Below are positions 54,101 through 63,446 of a stretch of DNA of 64,000 bases, piece after piece. Numbering within the stretch: the stretch's first letter is position 1; each line of letters starts with the position of its first letter. The stretch is from assembly GCA_030267565.1 (NCBI GenBank), contig BRXU01000017.1, forward strand, positions 1,272,501-1,336,500. The letters are read 5' to 3'. This DNA comes from Pleodorina starrii. Taxonomy: Eukaryota; Chlorophyta; Chlorophyceae; Chlamydomonadales; Volvocaceae. The position numbers were made by a program, and so were the translations under genes. The notes under the pieces are model-generated. The model did not search any database and was not told where the DNA came from. It worked only from the letters and a program-made list of their open reading frames with translations.

Positions 54101-56465
54101 GTGCACGGTCATGGCCCCGCCTTACGCGGCGCTCGACATTCCGGGCCGGCCATGGGTGGCGTTACCGCCGCCCTCGGTCTCGGACGCGCCGCTACGGGCG
54201 GGGCCCAACCGCACTCCCAGCCGGGTCACTGCGGCCGCCTACTCGGCGGCGGCTGGCTTTTGGCTGCGGACGTCGCGGCACACAAAGCTGGAGCTGGAGC
54301 TGGAGCTGCTGGAGACGTCATCCCCGCCGCCGGTCTTCCAGTTCGCTCTCTCCTTCTGCATGGCGCTGCACCGCGCGTTCGTCACGCCGCACGACATGCA
54401 GTATCCTGCGGCACGGCACCTCGTGACCTCACCGCAGGGGGGGGGAAGCGAGCTGGCGCCGCCGATTTCTACTGGGGCCGCGGCAGCGGTCTCGGGGTCG
54501 GTGGCAGGATTGGCGGGAGGGGCAGCGCCGCCGCTGCCGGCCTTAGCGGTTTCCGCTGTGGCGGTCCGCTGGTCGGCGGCGGCGGCCTGGGATGAGGAGC
54601 TGACGCCGCTGGCCTGCGCCTTGCTGACACAGCGGGCGCCTGGGCTGGCGGTGGTCATGGCCACGGCTGGGCTTGCCTCGGCTGTGGATGCGCAGGAGAG
54701 CGCATTGGCGGAAGGGACCGACCCTGACGTGTGGCTTGACGCGTCAACGTTGGCGCACCTCCAGGGCGCGCCGGCGGGGGTCGGGACCGACGGGCGGCCG
54801 GAACGGCGCGTGCTCCGACGGGCCGCGCTGTACCGGTGGACGGGGGATCAATTGCTTAGGGCCTGCAGCGACGGCTCGACGCGGGTCTGCCCACCGCCCG
54901 ACGCTCGGGAGGCCATCGTGCGGCAAGTGCACGCGGTGGCCCACCTGGGCATACGTCGGACCTTGGCGCTGGTGCAGCTGGGTCACTGGTGGCACGGGAT
55001 GCGAAAAACCGTCCAGCGGGTCGTGCGCAGCTGCAAGCTGTGCGACATGACCAACAGCGGCGGCGTCGCGCGCCCGATCCAGCTGCAGCCGTTGGCCATA
55101 CGGGGCATGTTCTACCGCTGGGGCGTTGACCTGGCGGGACCTCTGCCCCCGACTGCGCCGTTCGGCTACACTTATGTCATGGTATGCATTGAACATTTCA
55201 CCAAGCATGCGGAGTTTGTGGCCCTGCGGAGCAAGCAGCCTGACGAGACGTCCCGCGGCCTGCTGGAGCTGGTGGCCCGGTTCTCGGCCCCAGCCGAAGT
55301 GGTGACCGACCGCGGCGGTGAGTTCCAAGGGGCTTTCGCGGCGCTGCTTCGGCAATGCTTCGTCGACCATCGGCTGACCTCGGCGGGCCATCCCCAAGCA
55401 GACGGGGCCGCCGAGCGGCTGGTTCAGGTCGTCAAGGCGGCGCTGCGTAAGCACTGCAAGGACACGGGAAGGACGGACGATTGGGATCTGCAACTGCCTT
55501 GGCTGGCGCTCGCCTACCGCTGCTCGCCTCAGGCGTCGACCCGGTACTCGCCATACGAACTCATGTTCGGCGTGCCGCCGGTCGTACCGCCTGCTGTGCG
55601 GGAGCGCATGGCGGAGCCGCTGGGGCTGGCCGGCCCGGTGGGAGCTTACGCGGCGGCGCTCCAAGAGCGCGCCGCACTTCTGCAGCGGCATGCTCCCATC
55701 GCTGCGGCAAATCTGCTCATCGCCCAGCACCGAGACACGCGCCGGTACGCGCACGTGCGCTCAGGCAAGTACCGGCCGCCGGCTATGGAGTTCGCCCCAG
55801 GCGACTACGTGTATGTGCGCCGGTCAGCGGTGCACAACACTCTGCAGATGCCGGTGTACGACGAGGTGCTGCGCGTAGAACGGGTCGGGGCCATGGGAGT
55901 AGCAGTGTTGTTAGGGCGTGATGGGGGACGAATTAGACGTAGGATAGAGCAGCTGGTGCCGTGCCACCTGCCCGATCTTGATCCGATCGTCGATGTACGG
56001 CTGCAACGGCCAACCACCGACCTCGCCTGCGAGGTCTGTGAGTCGCCCGAAGATGAGGCGCGCATGCTGCTGTGCGATGCGTGCGGGACAGGCTGGCACC
56101 TGCAGTGCCTGTCCCCGCCGCTGAGCGCGGTGCCGCCGGGACAGTGGGTCTGCCCTGAGTGTGTCAAGCTCAGGCGCGAGGCCCCGGTGGGGCCAGAGAT
56201 GGCCTTGCCCAAGGCGGCGCCGGTCCTGTTCCCCAACGCCGCCACGCGGCGGCGGGACGAGCAAGCGGCAGCACTCGACGGTGTCCGGGTCAAGCGTGTC
56301 GTGTACACGGGGCAAGGAAGGCAGCGGGCGAGGTCAGTGGTTTGGGGTACGGTGCGGTATCGCGGAGCATTGGCTAGGCCCCACTACTTTCTCGTCGAGT
56401 GGGACGAGGGGTCAGCTGAGCCGATGGGCATCACCGCGGTCAACCGCCTGTTGGTGACTGGATGA
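51102..56465 (+). CDS. pol: Retroelement Pol: RT, RNase H, methyltransferase-like, integrase, PHD (1,787 aa)
   Basis: The start is ATG at 51102, overlapping the Gag stop by four bases; an open frame extends further 5' without a better start. Reverse transcriptase is at about 100-330 (LTKMDCRAAFLQIPL, VVCYVDDLLIYS). RNase H is at about 415-545 (ILHTDFSG, YKGELLAVVWA, VTDHAPLLWL). A tether follows with three EALAAGQPAAG repeats at about 680-720. Residues about 785-1030 resemble a C5 cytosine methyltransferase (ILELPGGLASGLL, CLVVGSWGGSTSW, FLLEGPHISI, AAVHRL). Integrase is at about 1270-1520, with a HHCC zinc module (HAVAHLG, SCKLCD) and DDE residues in GVDLAGP, VTDRGGEF and PQADGAAERL. A PHD finger follows at about 1643-1690 (CEVC, CDACGTGWHLQC, CPEC), then a WDE-containing chromo-like tail. 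All catalytic residues of RT, RNase H and integrase that I can see are present. Confidence 0.9.
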   Translation: MSAAEAAGMRDPAAWMPGLLDSDSDSEYDDGLLQPADFTPEGKRMLPPEAKYEVTPGKWLLCQRSEMTPELKRRFLDLVGRNDDIFARSMRDLGEYRGDVGPARIELAHQRPIYQRPRSHSAEEYAAMDAACQELLEAGIIEESRSSSFAMNSTLPPKRAADGTWTQRRFCQDARELNAATLPDLHLSPLPEQLFQQVGDATWLTKMDCRAAFLQIPLAPEHRERTSFWWRRRLMQYKRLVYGLRNATAHFQRVMDHAIRKHGLEEFVVCYVDDLLIYSQTAEQHLEHLARVFAMLREIGIRLHPEKTLVGGDAVEFLGFMVSAQGLSPTRAKVEALLALEPPNSSAAVRRLLGMFSYYRGLVPHFADITAPLNPLTSTKYVWQPSSRGPEQQAALDELKRIYTQMDGPVLRRVQPDRPLILHTDFSGVGISGILGQLDDSGQEYLCAAVSRSLNVHERRYDSYKGELLAVVWACKMFYPYLAARHFTVVTDHAPLLWLMSQQDGLPAQYARWALQLQAFAFDVAHRPGKLHQNADALSRHPLTSAHDGTGARVDEEGDPLHPPPVLVQYPGASWPLYAYSRAPEGVQAPAAVVTHLAAVARCSAALARRFSVQHDLEDPATSLAAAPEAVGPLAGLTHLAGPVPAARAAYLCVHAVCAVVSVGLPVMAASELEIDDELEALAAGQPAAGDTEALAAGQPAAGELEALAAGQPAAGVSAPGSPSGPPVAGDTTLHIAVALVRDEAAALRRLRAVSALALRLRAGTGEILGVNTALVQHVLFPAAVGGTGVTILELPGGLASGLLACLGLGFQIQRYVHLSCDARERRAVAQLVPVWGMHYDGQLSAGAWDSGLVPEFSTPTELLHWGASAAAVEAMGLGDTSVCLVVGSWGGSTSWDTQHVVSFLGGLQHYRRERRLPPPAFLLEGPHISIDAAPEAGWPLGLPSPLDAAVTGAAVHRLSCLYTNLANAVHLQHCLAQLRPPEGRSLAALLPPGHSPAAACTVMAPPYAALDIPGRPWVALPPPSVSDAPLRAGPNRTPSRVTAAAYSAAAGFWLRTSRHTKLELELELLETSSPPPVFQFALSFCMALHRAFVTPHDMQYPAARHLVTSPQGGGSELAPPISTGAAAAVSGSVAGLAGGAAPPLPALAVSAVAVRWSAAAAWDEELTPLACALLTQRAPGLAVVMATAGLASAVDAQESALAEGTDPDVWLDASTLAHLQGAPAGVGTDGRPERRVLRRAALYRWTGDQLLRACSDGSTRVCPPPDAREAIVRQVHAVAHLGIRRTLALVQLGHWWHGMRKTVQRVVRSCKLCDMTNSGGVARPIQLQPLAIRGMFYRWGVDLAGPLPPTAPFGYTYVMVCIEHFTKHAEFVALRSKQPDETSRGLLELVARFSAPAEVVTDRGGEFQGAFAALLRQCFVDHRLTSAGHPQADGAAERLVQVVKAALRKHCKDTGRTDDWDLQLPWLALAYRCSPQASTRYSPYELMFGVPPVVPPAVRERMAEPLGLAGPVGAYAAALQERAALLQRHAPIAAANLLIAQHRDTRRYAHVRSGKYRPPAMEFAPGDYVYVRRSAVHNTLQMPVYDEVLRVERVGAMGVAVLLGRDGGRIRRRIEQLVPCHLPDLDPIVDVRLQRPTTDLACEVCESPEDEARMLLCDACGTGWHLQCLSPPLSAVPPGQWVCPECVKLRREAPVGPEMALPKAAPVLFPNAATRRRDEQAAALDGVRVKRVVYTGQGRQRARSVVWGTVRYRGALARPHYFLVEWDEGSAEPMGITAVNRLLVTG

Positions 56466-58176
56466 TTGGGGGGCTTAGTGCAGTGGTTTACTGGGTTGCC
56501 TCACGGCCGGGTACTCAGCGGAGGTTGGAAGACCGCTTGTGCGCGGCAACGGACCTTTGACCTGGTGGTGATCCGCGAAGGGTCGCTTGGGCCTGAACAG
56601 GCCGTCAGACTGCGCGCGCGCGCGACTAGAGGAACTGAACCTTCCGGGGCTGCGCCGCGTGGCGCGTTGTGTGACTGTTTCGCCCCGGCAGATCGCCGCC
56701 TTGCGGCTGGGGGGGGAGACAGGGCTCCGGGCTTAGACCCGGCGGGAAGGCGGCTAACCGCCTTGCCTAACGCAGGTTGCAGGGGTGTTCCTTCGGGGGG
56801 GCTCTCGCGTGAGTGTCCTCGACGTTGGGACGTAGACGCCCACGGTGGCGCAGTTTGGCCGCAATGGCCGCGCTTGGAAAAGGCGCACTCGAGTGTTTCT
56901 TCGGTGCTATTGCCTTGGGGAGAGTGAAGTATAGCGTGCACGTGCTCGGGCTGGGCGCCACTGGCGCAGGACGGCACGACGTTGTGCGAACGCAGACCTC
57001 GGATTCCAGAGCAGCAGACTCCGGGCAAACCGCGTAATCGGATTTGGATCTTGGCGACCTCCGCGAGACGGGCGCGAAGCTCTTATTGCCGGACGATAGC
57101 GCGCCTTGACTTGTGCATGCTAGGCCGCGAGCGCCTCGCTAGATAGACGAATAGCCGTTTAGCGGCGCTGTACACCCTCGTTTATGCGGTGGGCGGAAAC
57201 CCGTAGTAGTTGCATTGCGACCGGCGTCAGGCTTCCGTGCCGGCCGGATAGTCGCAGGACAGTTGCAGGTCTAGCCTCGCTGTCCTTCAGGATCGGTAGC
57301 TGTTTACGGCGGGGGGGGTGGGGCCAGCAGTGAATTCCAGCCGGCTGTTTCCACATGCCTTCCAGCGTTGGGGCATGACAAGACAATCTGAAAGCGTTGG
57401 GAAGGAGAAGGAGAGGGAGAAGAAGAAGAAGGAATGCGCGTCTCTTCCGAAAAGCCGTACTGGAAAACTCGAAAAGCTTAGGAGCCGAAATTAATCTTCA
57501 CGCTTCAATTGTGGTGAATCCTCAGGCAGGACGTCGGTAGGGCCAACGGCCAGGGCAGGCCAGATGGTTGGTGATGATGGCCGTTGATACCGTTGGTGAT
57601 GACCACAGTGCGTCCGTACCGCCGCATCCCCACGCGCGCCCTTCGCTGGGCAAATGGTACCCTCCCCCGAGCACACACAAGGACAGCGCCTTTCTTCGGA
57701 GTGCGTCAGTCGTGAAGTCATTGTGACGTTTGAGACGGCTCAACAGTCTCCACTGGGCGCAAAGCTCCTCTGCCGCTTGTCACTCAACGCTCAAGGGGGG
57801 GTGGCAGCTGCAAGGGGCTCGGCGGACTGAGACCAACTACGGAGGGCCGTGTCCGGCGCGCTGCGATCGCTGCAGCCCTTCGGACATTCGGAGGTTGGCT
57901 TGTTGTTGGCATCTTGACGGCCCTGTACCCTGTACAGCGCCTGGCACTGGCATCCGGTGTGTGCGGACACAGGAAAACGGTTTGGCTGTAAACCTCAACT
58001 GGATTGGGGGGCAGGCGTGAAGCGGCGTAACGTTTCCCCTGCGGCACGCCCCCCCATTCCAATAGCGCACGACAGAAACGTCTAGGCTTGGCCTCGGCTG
58101 GTGTTTTTGTTTTTGTTGCTGTCACAGATGAGATCCCGGCCCCCTGTGGCTTGTGTTATCTTGCCGTTATAGCCAA
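56466..58176. other. Right flank of the retroelement
   Basis: Should contain the 3' terminal repeat of the element. It has a (CG)n run near 56611-56624 and many short open frames. I see no match to the left flank and no gene. Confidence 0.35.
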
Positions 58177-59460
58177 TTTACATGACACGTTATGTTACCT
58201 CACGTTTACATGTAAAGTGGCAGGCCCAAACGGATCCCAACTTACATGGGCTGTTTTGGGGACGTTATCTCTGTTGGCGCGAGGTCCGTACACACTATGC
58301 TTTGAGGCGGTAACGTCAAAGCGCCCATGTCATATCACTCCAGCATGATGTTAAACCCTTAGGACGAAGCCTGCGAGCGTCGTTGCCCATAATGGAACCC
58401 GACGCGCCTAGGGCGGCCTCCGCTCTGGTCGGCCTCATCGCGCGCGAGAGAGCTCGTTCTCAGAGTACGCCAAGCCCTCGATGGCAGTCTCATCGCGCTC
58501 ATTATTTGCATATTGATTATGCTAAAGTTGTGCGGCGTCGGCGAGCGGCTGCGACCGCGGCCGGCCCTGCGCGGCGTCGGCATGGCTCTCGGAAGCTCGG
58601 CCTGACCGACCACTGTGTCTTGTCGAGAAGCAGCAGCGCCATGTTGACTTTATGCAGAACTAGCCGGCAGCGAAACTCATTCGGGAGTGCCGACTGCCGA
58701 CCGTGGTGAGGGACCGGTGCGCTTGTAGGTCGTACTATTTTGGAAAATAGTACGGCACGCATTCTCCAGCGCTGTTCCCGCGCACTTATCATAAAAGGTA
58801 TTCACATAACTGCCTGGCCTTGTATCAGTTCGTTATATGTGCCCCAGCAGCTTTGGTCACTTAAGCAGCTATTCATAAATGGACATCACGCAATTCTCTG
58901 AGCAAATACGCGTAGCACGGGATTGCATTTAACAAGCAGAGGACATCAAGGCCGTGCGTGATATAGCACTCTTCGAGCTCGCGCGCTATGTTGCAGATTT
59001 GAAAGTCAATTCGGTGATAGTGTTGAGTGATGGCCGCCAGGCCAAGGCCCCAGCGAATGCTTCCCCGAACGCGATACTCAGCATGACACGTGGGAGCCTT
59101 GATTCTGGACACATGCCTGGCTTGAGCATAGTGCATAGGAGCAGTGCTCTGCTGCCGCTGCGCTTGTGCGGAGTTGCCCTTCTTCATGTAGCATGTTTGG
59201 CGAGAAGTTCGCAGTGGGAACGCCGACGATACCAAGTATATGACATAACTGAACCATTGGTCTTGAAGGAAATCAAAACTATGCTAAAATGAGGTTGTAC
59301 TGGCTGTACGTAACGGGGCGAGGGGTCAACGTTTGGTCAATTACACCCCCCGCCCTGGGGCCACGTTAGACTTTTTGGCCACGTAACGTGTAACGGACCC
59401 GTTACCCCATGCGAACTGACCACGTTTTCTGTAAAGTGATAACGTAACGTGTCATGTAAA
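58177..59460. mobile_element. Possible small inverted-repeat element (about 1.28 kb)
   Basis: TTTACATGACACGTTATGTTA at 58177-58197 matches the reverse complement of 59440-59460 with one mismatch. The interior is AT-richer than the host genes. Near both ends are further GTAACG/CGTTAC motifs, including a 7-bp palindrome near 59390. The interior frames (58954-59292 + and 58873-59235 -) match no transposase I know. No clear target-site duplication is seen. It could be a non-autonomous DNA transposon or a chance inverted repeat. Confidence 0.4.
58732..58753. other. Perfect hairpin, 10-bp stem, 2-nt loop
   Basis: GTACTATTTT at 58732-58741 is followed by GG and its exact reverse complement at 58744-58753. 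It is AT-rich and cruciform-prone, and lies inside the putative inverted-repeat element. Confidence 0.8.
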
Positions 59461-60408
59461 TCCAGCATTACAACTCGGTGCCTCAATGTGCGTGCGCGCC
59501 AGGATGAGGACCGCGCACGTGGCACGTTCACCAACTGTTGTACGTGTCGTACATGCCGTGCACAGACTCCAGGTGCGCTGCACTGCGCGTCCCCAACGAA
59601 ACGAGGCAGGCCTTGTCGTCATGTCGAAAAACGCGCTTACAACACAGAAAGAGCGGGCTTGGGGAACCACAGCTGCCACGCTAGACCACTGCAGTTAATG
59701 TTGTTACAGCAGGCTCCAGACCCACTGTGTCGTAGTCGTTGGAAAACGGTACCACGCAACAGAGCTGGCTACAACTGCCCAGCGGCGCGCACTAAACAAA
59801 ATATGGCACATGTGAACCCGCTGGCCGGATCCTTCGGAGCAACAACGCAACCCGCGCGACCCACGGGACGGAGAGAAACAACAAACCCGCACAGATGACA
59901 ATCTGTCGCCTGCTTGTACGTCGTGCCACCTCGCGCCTTCTCCACGCGCAACCCGCGCCTCCTTCTCACGCAACCTGCCGACCCATTCGTCCCGTTTCCT
60001 GCCTCCCTAGCAACCTTCCCTGCCTCCCTCCCTCCCTGCCACCCATCATCGCACCTCTCCTAATCTGACCAACACACCGCATCTTCTCCTGTCCTCCTCC
60101 ACGCCACCCTAAAGACCACTCGCTGGAATCTGCCCCGCGCAGCGCGAGGCCGAGCGGCCCCGCACGTGCCTCCAACATCCAACATCAAGCTAGAGAGGGC
60201 GCTCCTGCCCGCCGCTGCCCCCACAGGACGCGCTCCGAAACACGGAACCAGGAAACCGGAACCCGTTTGCTGACGCCCCGAAAGGGCGCCGTCCTCTCAC
60301 TACCGCAGCCCCCTGTCTCCGTCCTGGCAAAGGCACACCGCCCTAGCAGAGCTACCCTGCTGCCGCCGGCCGTCACCACTGCCGTCGTACACAGCACAGT
60401 ACGACAGC
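59461..60408. other. Spacer, no gene seen
   Basis: Contains C-rich TCCCTCCC-type tracts around 60000-60060 and probably the 3' UTR of the gene ending at 60409. No supported coding frame. Confidence 0.4.
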
Positions 60409-60974
60409 TCACATGCCGCCGCCGCCGATGTCCTCGGTGTCGCGCGTGGCGCCGCCCGCCATCCCGCCGACGTCATCGTCACCGCCGACGCCGCCCATGC
60501 CGCCGCCCGCGACGCCGCCCATCTCCACCTCGCCCGACATCGTCGCGGCCTCACCGCCCATGCCTCCGCCGCCGCCACCCTTTCCGATGTCACCCGTCGG
60601 CGTAGCCATGCCGGCCGTATCCATATCCGTTACGTCGACGACGCGGCCGCCGACACCGCCGCCGACGTCGCCGCCGCCGACATCGCCCTGCGGCATTCCC
60701 AGGGGTACGCCCACCTGAAACACACACGGACATCCCGGGCGCACGTTTACATCAGGCGGCGGTGCACGACAACACGACCCAGAAGCAGGCAACGTGGGGG
60801 CGGGCTTGCAGGGGTTTGCGTGTGGCGCAGCAGGTTCATGTAAGGCGGCGGATGCTGAAAAACGCGTGAGACGTACATGCCAATGCACGTCTGACAACCC
60901 TGTCCCCACAGCAAACCCCGCGTAAACCCCAGTTCGAACCCAACACTCACCAGCAGCTTCACGGGAATGGGCAT
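60409..60974 (-). CDS. Gly/Met-rich small protein, two exons (109 aa)
   Basis: Exon 1 (60974-60951) encodes only MPIPVKLL and is followed by a GTGAGT donor. Exon 2 (60714-60409) begins after a TTTCAG acceptor and continues VGVPLGMPQGDVGGG. The junction is phase 0, and an in-frame TAA just upstream of the ATG fixes the start. The product is largely Gly with Asp, Met, Val and Thr, in GGM, GGV and GGDVGGG units, and ends DIGGGGM. There is no Cys and no signal peptide. The short hydrophobic N-terminus is too small for a membrane segment. No family is recognised. It belongs by composition to the small hydrophilic proteins elsewhere in this window. Confidence rests on splice signals and codon bias. 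Confidence 0.55.
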
Positions 60975-61140
60975 GGGTTAGGTACAACACGATCAAAACG
61001 GGTTGGACAAGGAGACGCGCGCAAGCGACCCACGGGTCAGTTGGGGCATCGAAACGAGAATCCTCGACAAGGCTAACGCCACATCCTAGTCGCCGTTCGT
61101 GGCCCCAAAATCGCTCTTGAATAATCCGTTTTACAGTGGG

Positions 61141-61518
61141 TTATGAGCGGCTTAACCCAAATCGCTTTTGAACACGGGACCCCAAAAGCGGTGGTCGCAC
61201 CGTGGTCGCAGTGTAAGTCTGGTAGGTCGCGGAGCCGGCGGTTGTGCCGTCATCCGCCGAGGTTGGCACCGCGCCGACGGTGTAGGTCTGGTAGGTGGTC
61301 GTGGGCTGGCCCGTCGAGGGGTCGACGCCGGTGCTGACTGTGGTGGTGCTGTAGGCGGAATCGCCGGGCAGCACGCCCACGCCGGCGCCCTGGCCGGAAG
61401 ACACCGTCATCGTGCCACCACCGCCGGCGCCGATGTCGCCGGCGCCGATGTCGCCGCCGGACTGCTGCATCTGCGTCTGCTGGCCCTCAACGCCGCGAGA
61501 GGGCTCCATTGGGTCCAT
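61141..61518 (-). CDS. Thr/Gly-rich small protein (125 aa)
   Basis: ATG at 61518; a second in-frame ATG is at 61509. The product begins MDPMEPSRGVEGQQTQMQQSG. It has a Gly-rich GDIGAGDIGAG segment and two copies of a TYQTYT motif, and is polar throughout. The last 18 residues (from VRPPLLG) have different composition. They start at a potential GTGCGACC donor, so the true C-terminus may lie in another exon. A minus-strand TGTAA at 61135-61131 sits only six bases past the stop, which is suspiciously close. No family is recognised. It lies 167 bp upstream of the ATG of the gene at 60974, in the same direction. Confidence 0.45.
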   Translation of the reverse strand: MDPMEPSRGVEGQQTQMQQSGGDIGAGDIGAGGGGTMTVSSGQGAGVGVLPGDSAYSTTTVSTGVDPSTGQPTTTYQTYTVGAVPTSADDGTTAGSATYQTYTATTVRPPLLGSRVQKRFGLSRS

Positions 61519-63446
61519 TTTTGGGGGTTTGTTGGGAACGCGATGCGGCGGCCTTTTCGGGCTTTTCGGCCTTTTCGTCGCAAAAAGGGAATAAGTTTGC
61601 TGCAGCGTGAGGAGCGCGATAAGGACTACGTGGAGGACAGGAGGTGGAGCACAGAAGGATGAATGTACATGCAGCTCAATGGATTTGGGGTTCTGATTGA
61701 TAAAGTGTTGTCCGGGTCAGATCCGGGGATTCCGTTGGTTGCGGGGGCCTGACGAGGCGCTCCCGGGGCCCAAGCTTCCTGCATGATCGCCGATGACGCA
61801 CTGCTCCGGAAGGAGCCCCAAGAGGCCAATCAAACGACCCAAAAAGGTGTCAAATTTGAAGTGTGGCGCCGAAAGAATTCGCGGTGCGTTCATGTGCCGC
61901 AATTTGGGAGTGAGCGCTAACAGCTTGCCTCGCTCCGATGACCCTGAAAGTGCGCCTTCAGGCGGCCCAGGCCCACCCGCGCCCCTTTTCACACGACCCA
62001 CGGGTCCCAGTCTGCCGGTTGTAATCCGCGTGGGGACATTTTGTTGCCCTTACAGCGCCGTGGGCCATAACCGAGCTGGCACGGCAAGACTGCAGGCGGC
62101 ACCGCTCGAGCGATTGAGCGTGCATCCTCCGCAGGAAGTGTCGGTGGCCCAGCAAAGCCGCGCAGCAGCATTTGACCCACATCATCCAACCCACATCATT
62201 CGACCCACATCGATACGGGCGCGCCACCAGCCGAGCCAGACCGCGTTCAACGCACCGCCAGGCCACCGATGAGCCTTTTCGCGCGTCCCCCCGTTAGGCG
62301 GTTTAGGCTCGCCGACCAGGCGTCCTCAGCCCACGGCGGTCTGGGGATTAGCAAGCCCGCACGAGCTGCTGCCTTAAGGGGGGTGGTCGGTTCCTGCTGC
62401 CAGGGTGGGCGATCCAGCTGTGCGCCCGTGTCCGCTTCGGTTGGGATGCCGTTTTTTGAGGTTGCAGCATCGTGGCGTCATTGCTGCCACTGAACGAAAG
62501 CCCTGCACGCCTGTAGGAGCACCTGGAGCAGTCGCCGGTGTTGCTGCGGTAGGTTTGGCGTCGGGTGGCGAGAAAACTGCGTATGACGCGAGCCTACCGC
62601 CAGCGCCAAGAGTGACACCATGTTAGCCCAGTTAGGCCCCACGCCCAGTTTGGTGAAAATTGAGGAGGCCCACTGTACAATTTCTGTTATGCCTTTCCGT
62701 TGGTGGCCGTTGTATTTGTTGCCACTAAGGACCCACGGCAGGTTACAGCAACTTCGCTTGGCTTCTGGCTGAACCCTAGAAACGTAAGCCAGGGGTTATT
62801 GTGCGTTACCTCCCTGCGTACGGGAAACGTTTTTTTCCTTTTTTGGGCCATCACAAAGCGCCTGACAAACCTGAGCGAATAATGAGCACCTTACAACCTA
62901 GAAGCCTTCCTGGCAGCGTGTAAAGCTACTTACGCAAGTTCATGTAGTCTCTGTGACTGCCTCCTCTACCTTCGCTGTTCGTACCCAATGCGTTGACGAC
63001 GATAATTTTATAATTATATACTTGCTTTGCTAATAATATCTGATGTCTGTTCATCAGGTTTTATGCGGCAAGACCCGAGCTCTAGTCCGTACAACTTGAC
63101 GGTACCTTCACCTTTCATTTTGGATACACTTTGTGGTTTATATGGCTCCGCAGCCAACACACACGTGCAATATGTAATGTATGCTTTTACTGATGATGAC
63201 ATTATATGTAGGCGTCACGTCCTTCCTCTGGAAGTTTCAGCTGCTGACTTTCAGAACTCGACCCACCTCCTTGCAATTGCTTGCTTATGTTACTTCAACT
63301 TCAAAAAGTCTGGCACCTTATGCCGTCGATTGCGCTGTCCCGACAAAACATTTTCCGCCAGCGCCGGTAGCAATTGTGTAGGACCAATTGTGCGTTCGCG
63401 GGAGGTCCTCGTCCAGGCGGCGCTCTGACTGCGCCCACATATTGCC
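61519..63446. other. Spacer, no gene seen
   Basis: Includes short GACCCACATC-type repeats at 62174-62214, a copy of the 12-bp palindrome at 61995-62006 and an AT-rich part at 62880-63420 that could be the promoter of the next gene. No supported coding frame. Confidence 0.4.

Larger units (their letters stand above)
46432..56465 (+). mobile_element. Ty3/Gypsy-order retrotransposon, coding region intact
   Basis: Two long open frames give the order capsid, protease, reverse transcriptase, RNase H, methyltransferase-like segment, integrase, PHD finger. RT-RNase H before integrase is the Ty3/Gypsy order. No stop codons or frameshifts interrupt either frame over 10 kb, so insertion is probably recent. 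The outer limits are unknown because I could not find terminal repeats or a target-site duplication by eye. The true element is longer than the coordinates given. Confidence 0.88.

Noticed and set aside
58873..59292. Open frames on both strands inside the inverted-repeat element as transposase
   Set aside because: About 112-120 residues, no catalytic motif, the plus frame has no ATG start, and AT-rich composition differs from real genes here.
60409..61518. Single gene joining the frames at 61518 and 60974
   Set aside because: An in-frame TAA directly precedes the ATG at 60974 and no acceptor AG lies within about 60 bases upstream of it, so they are more likely separate.
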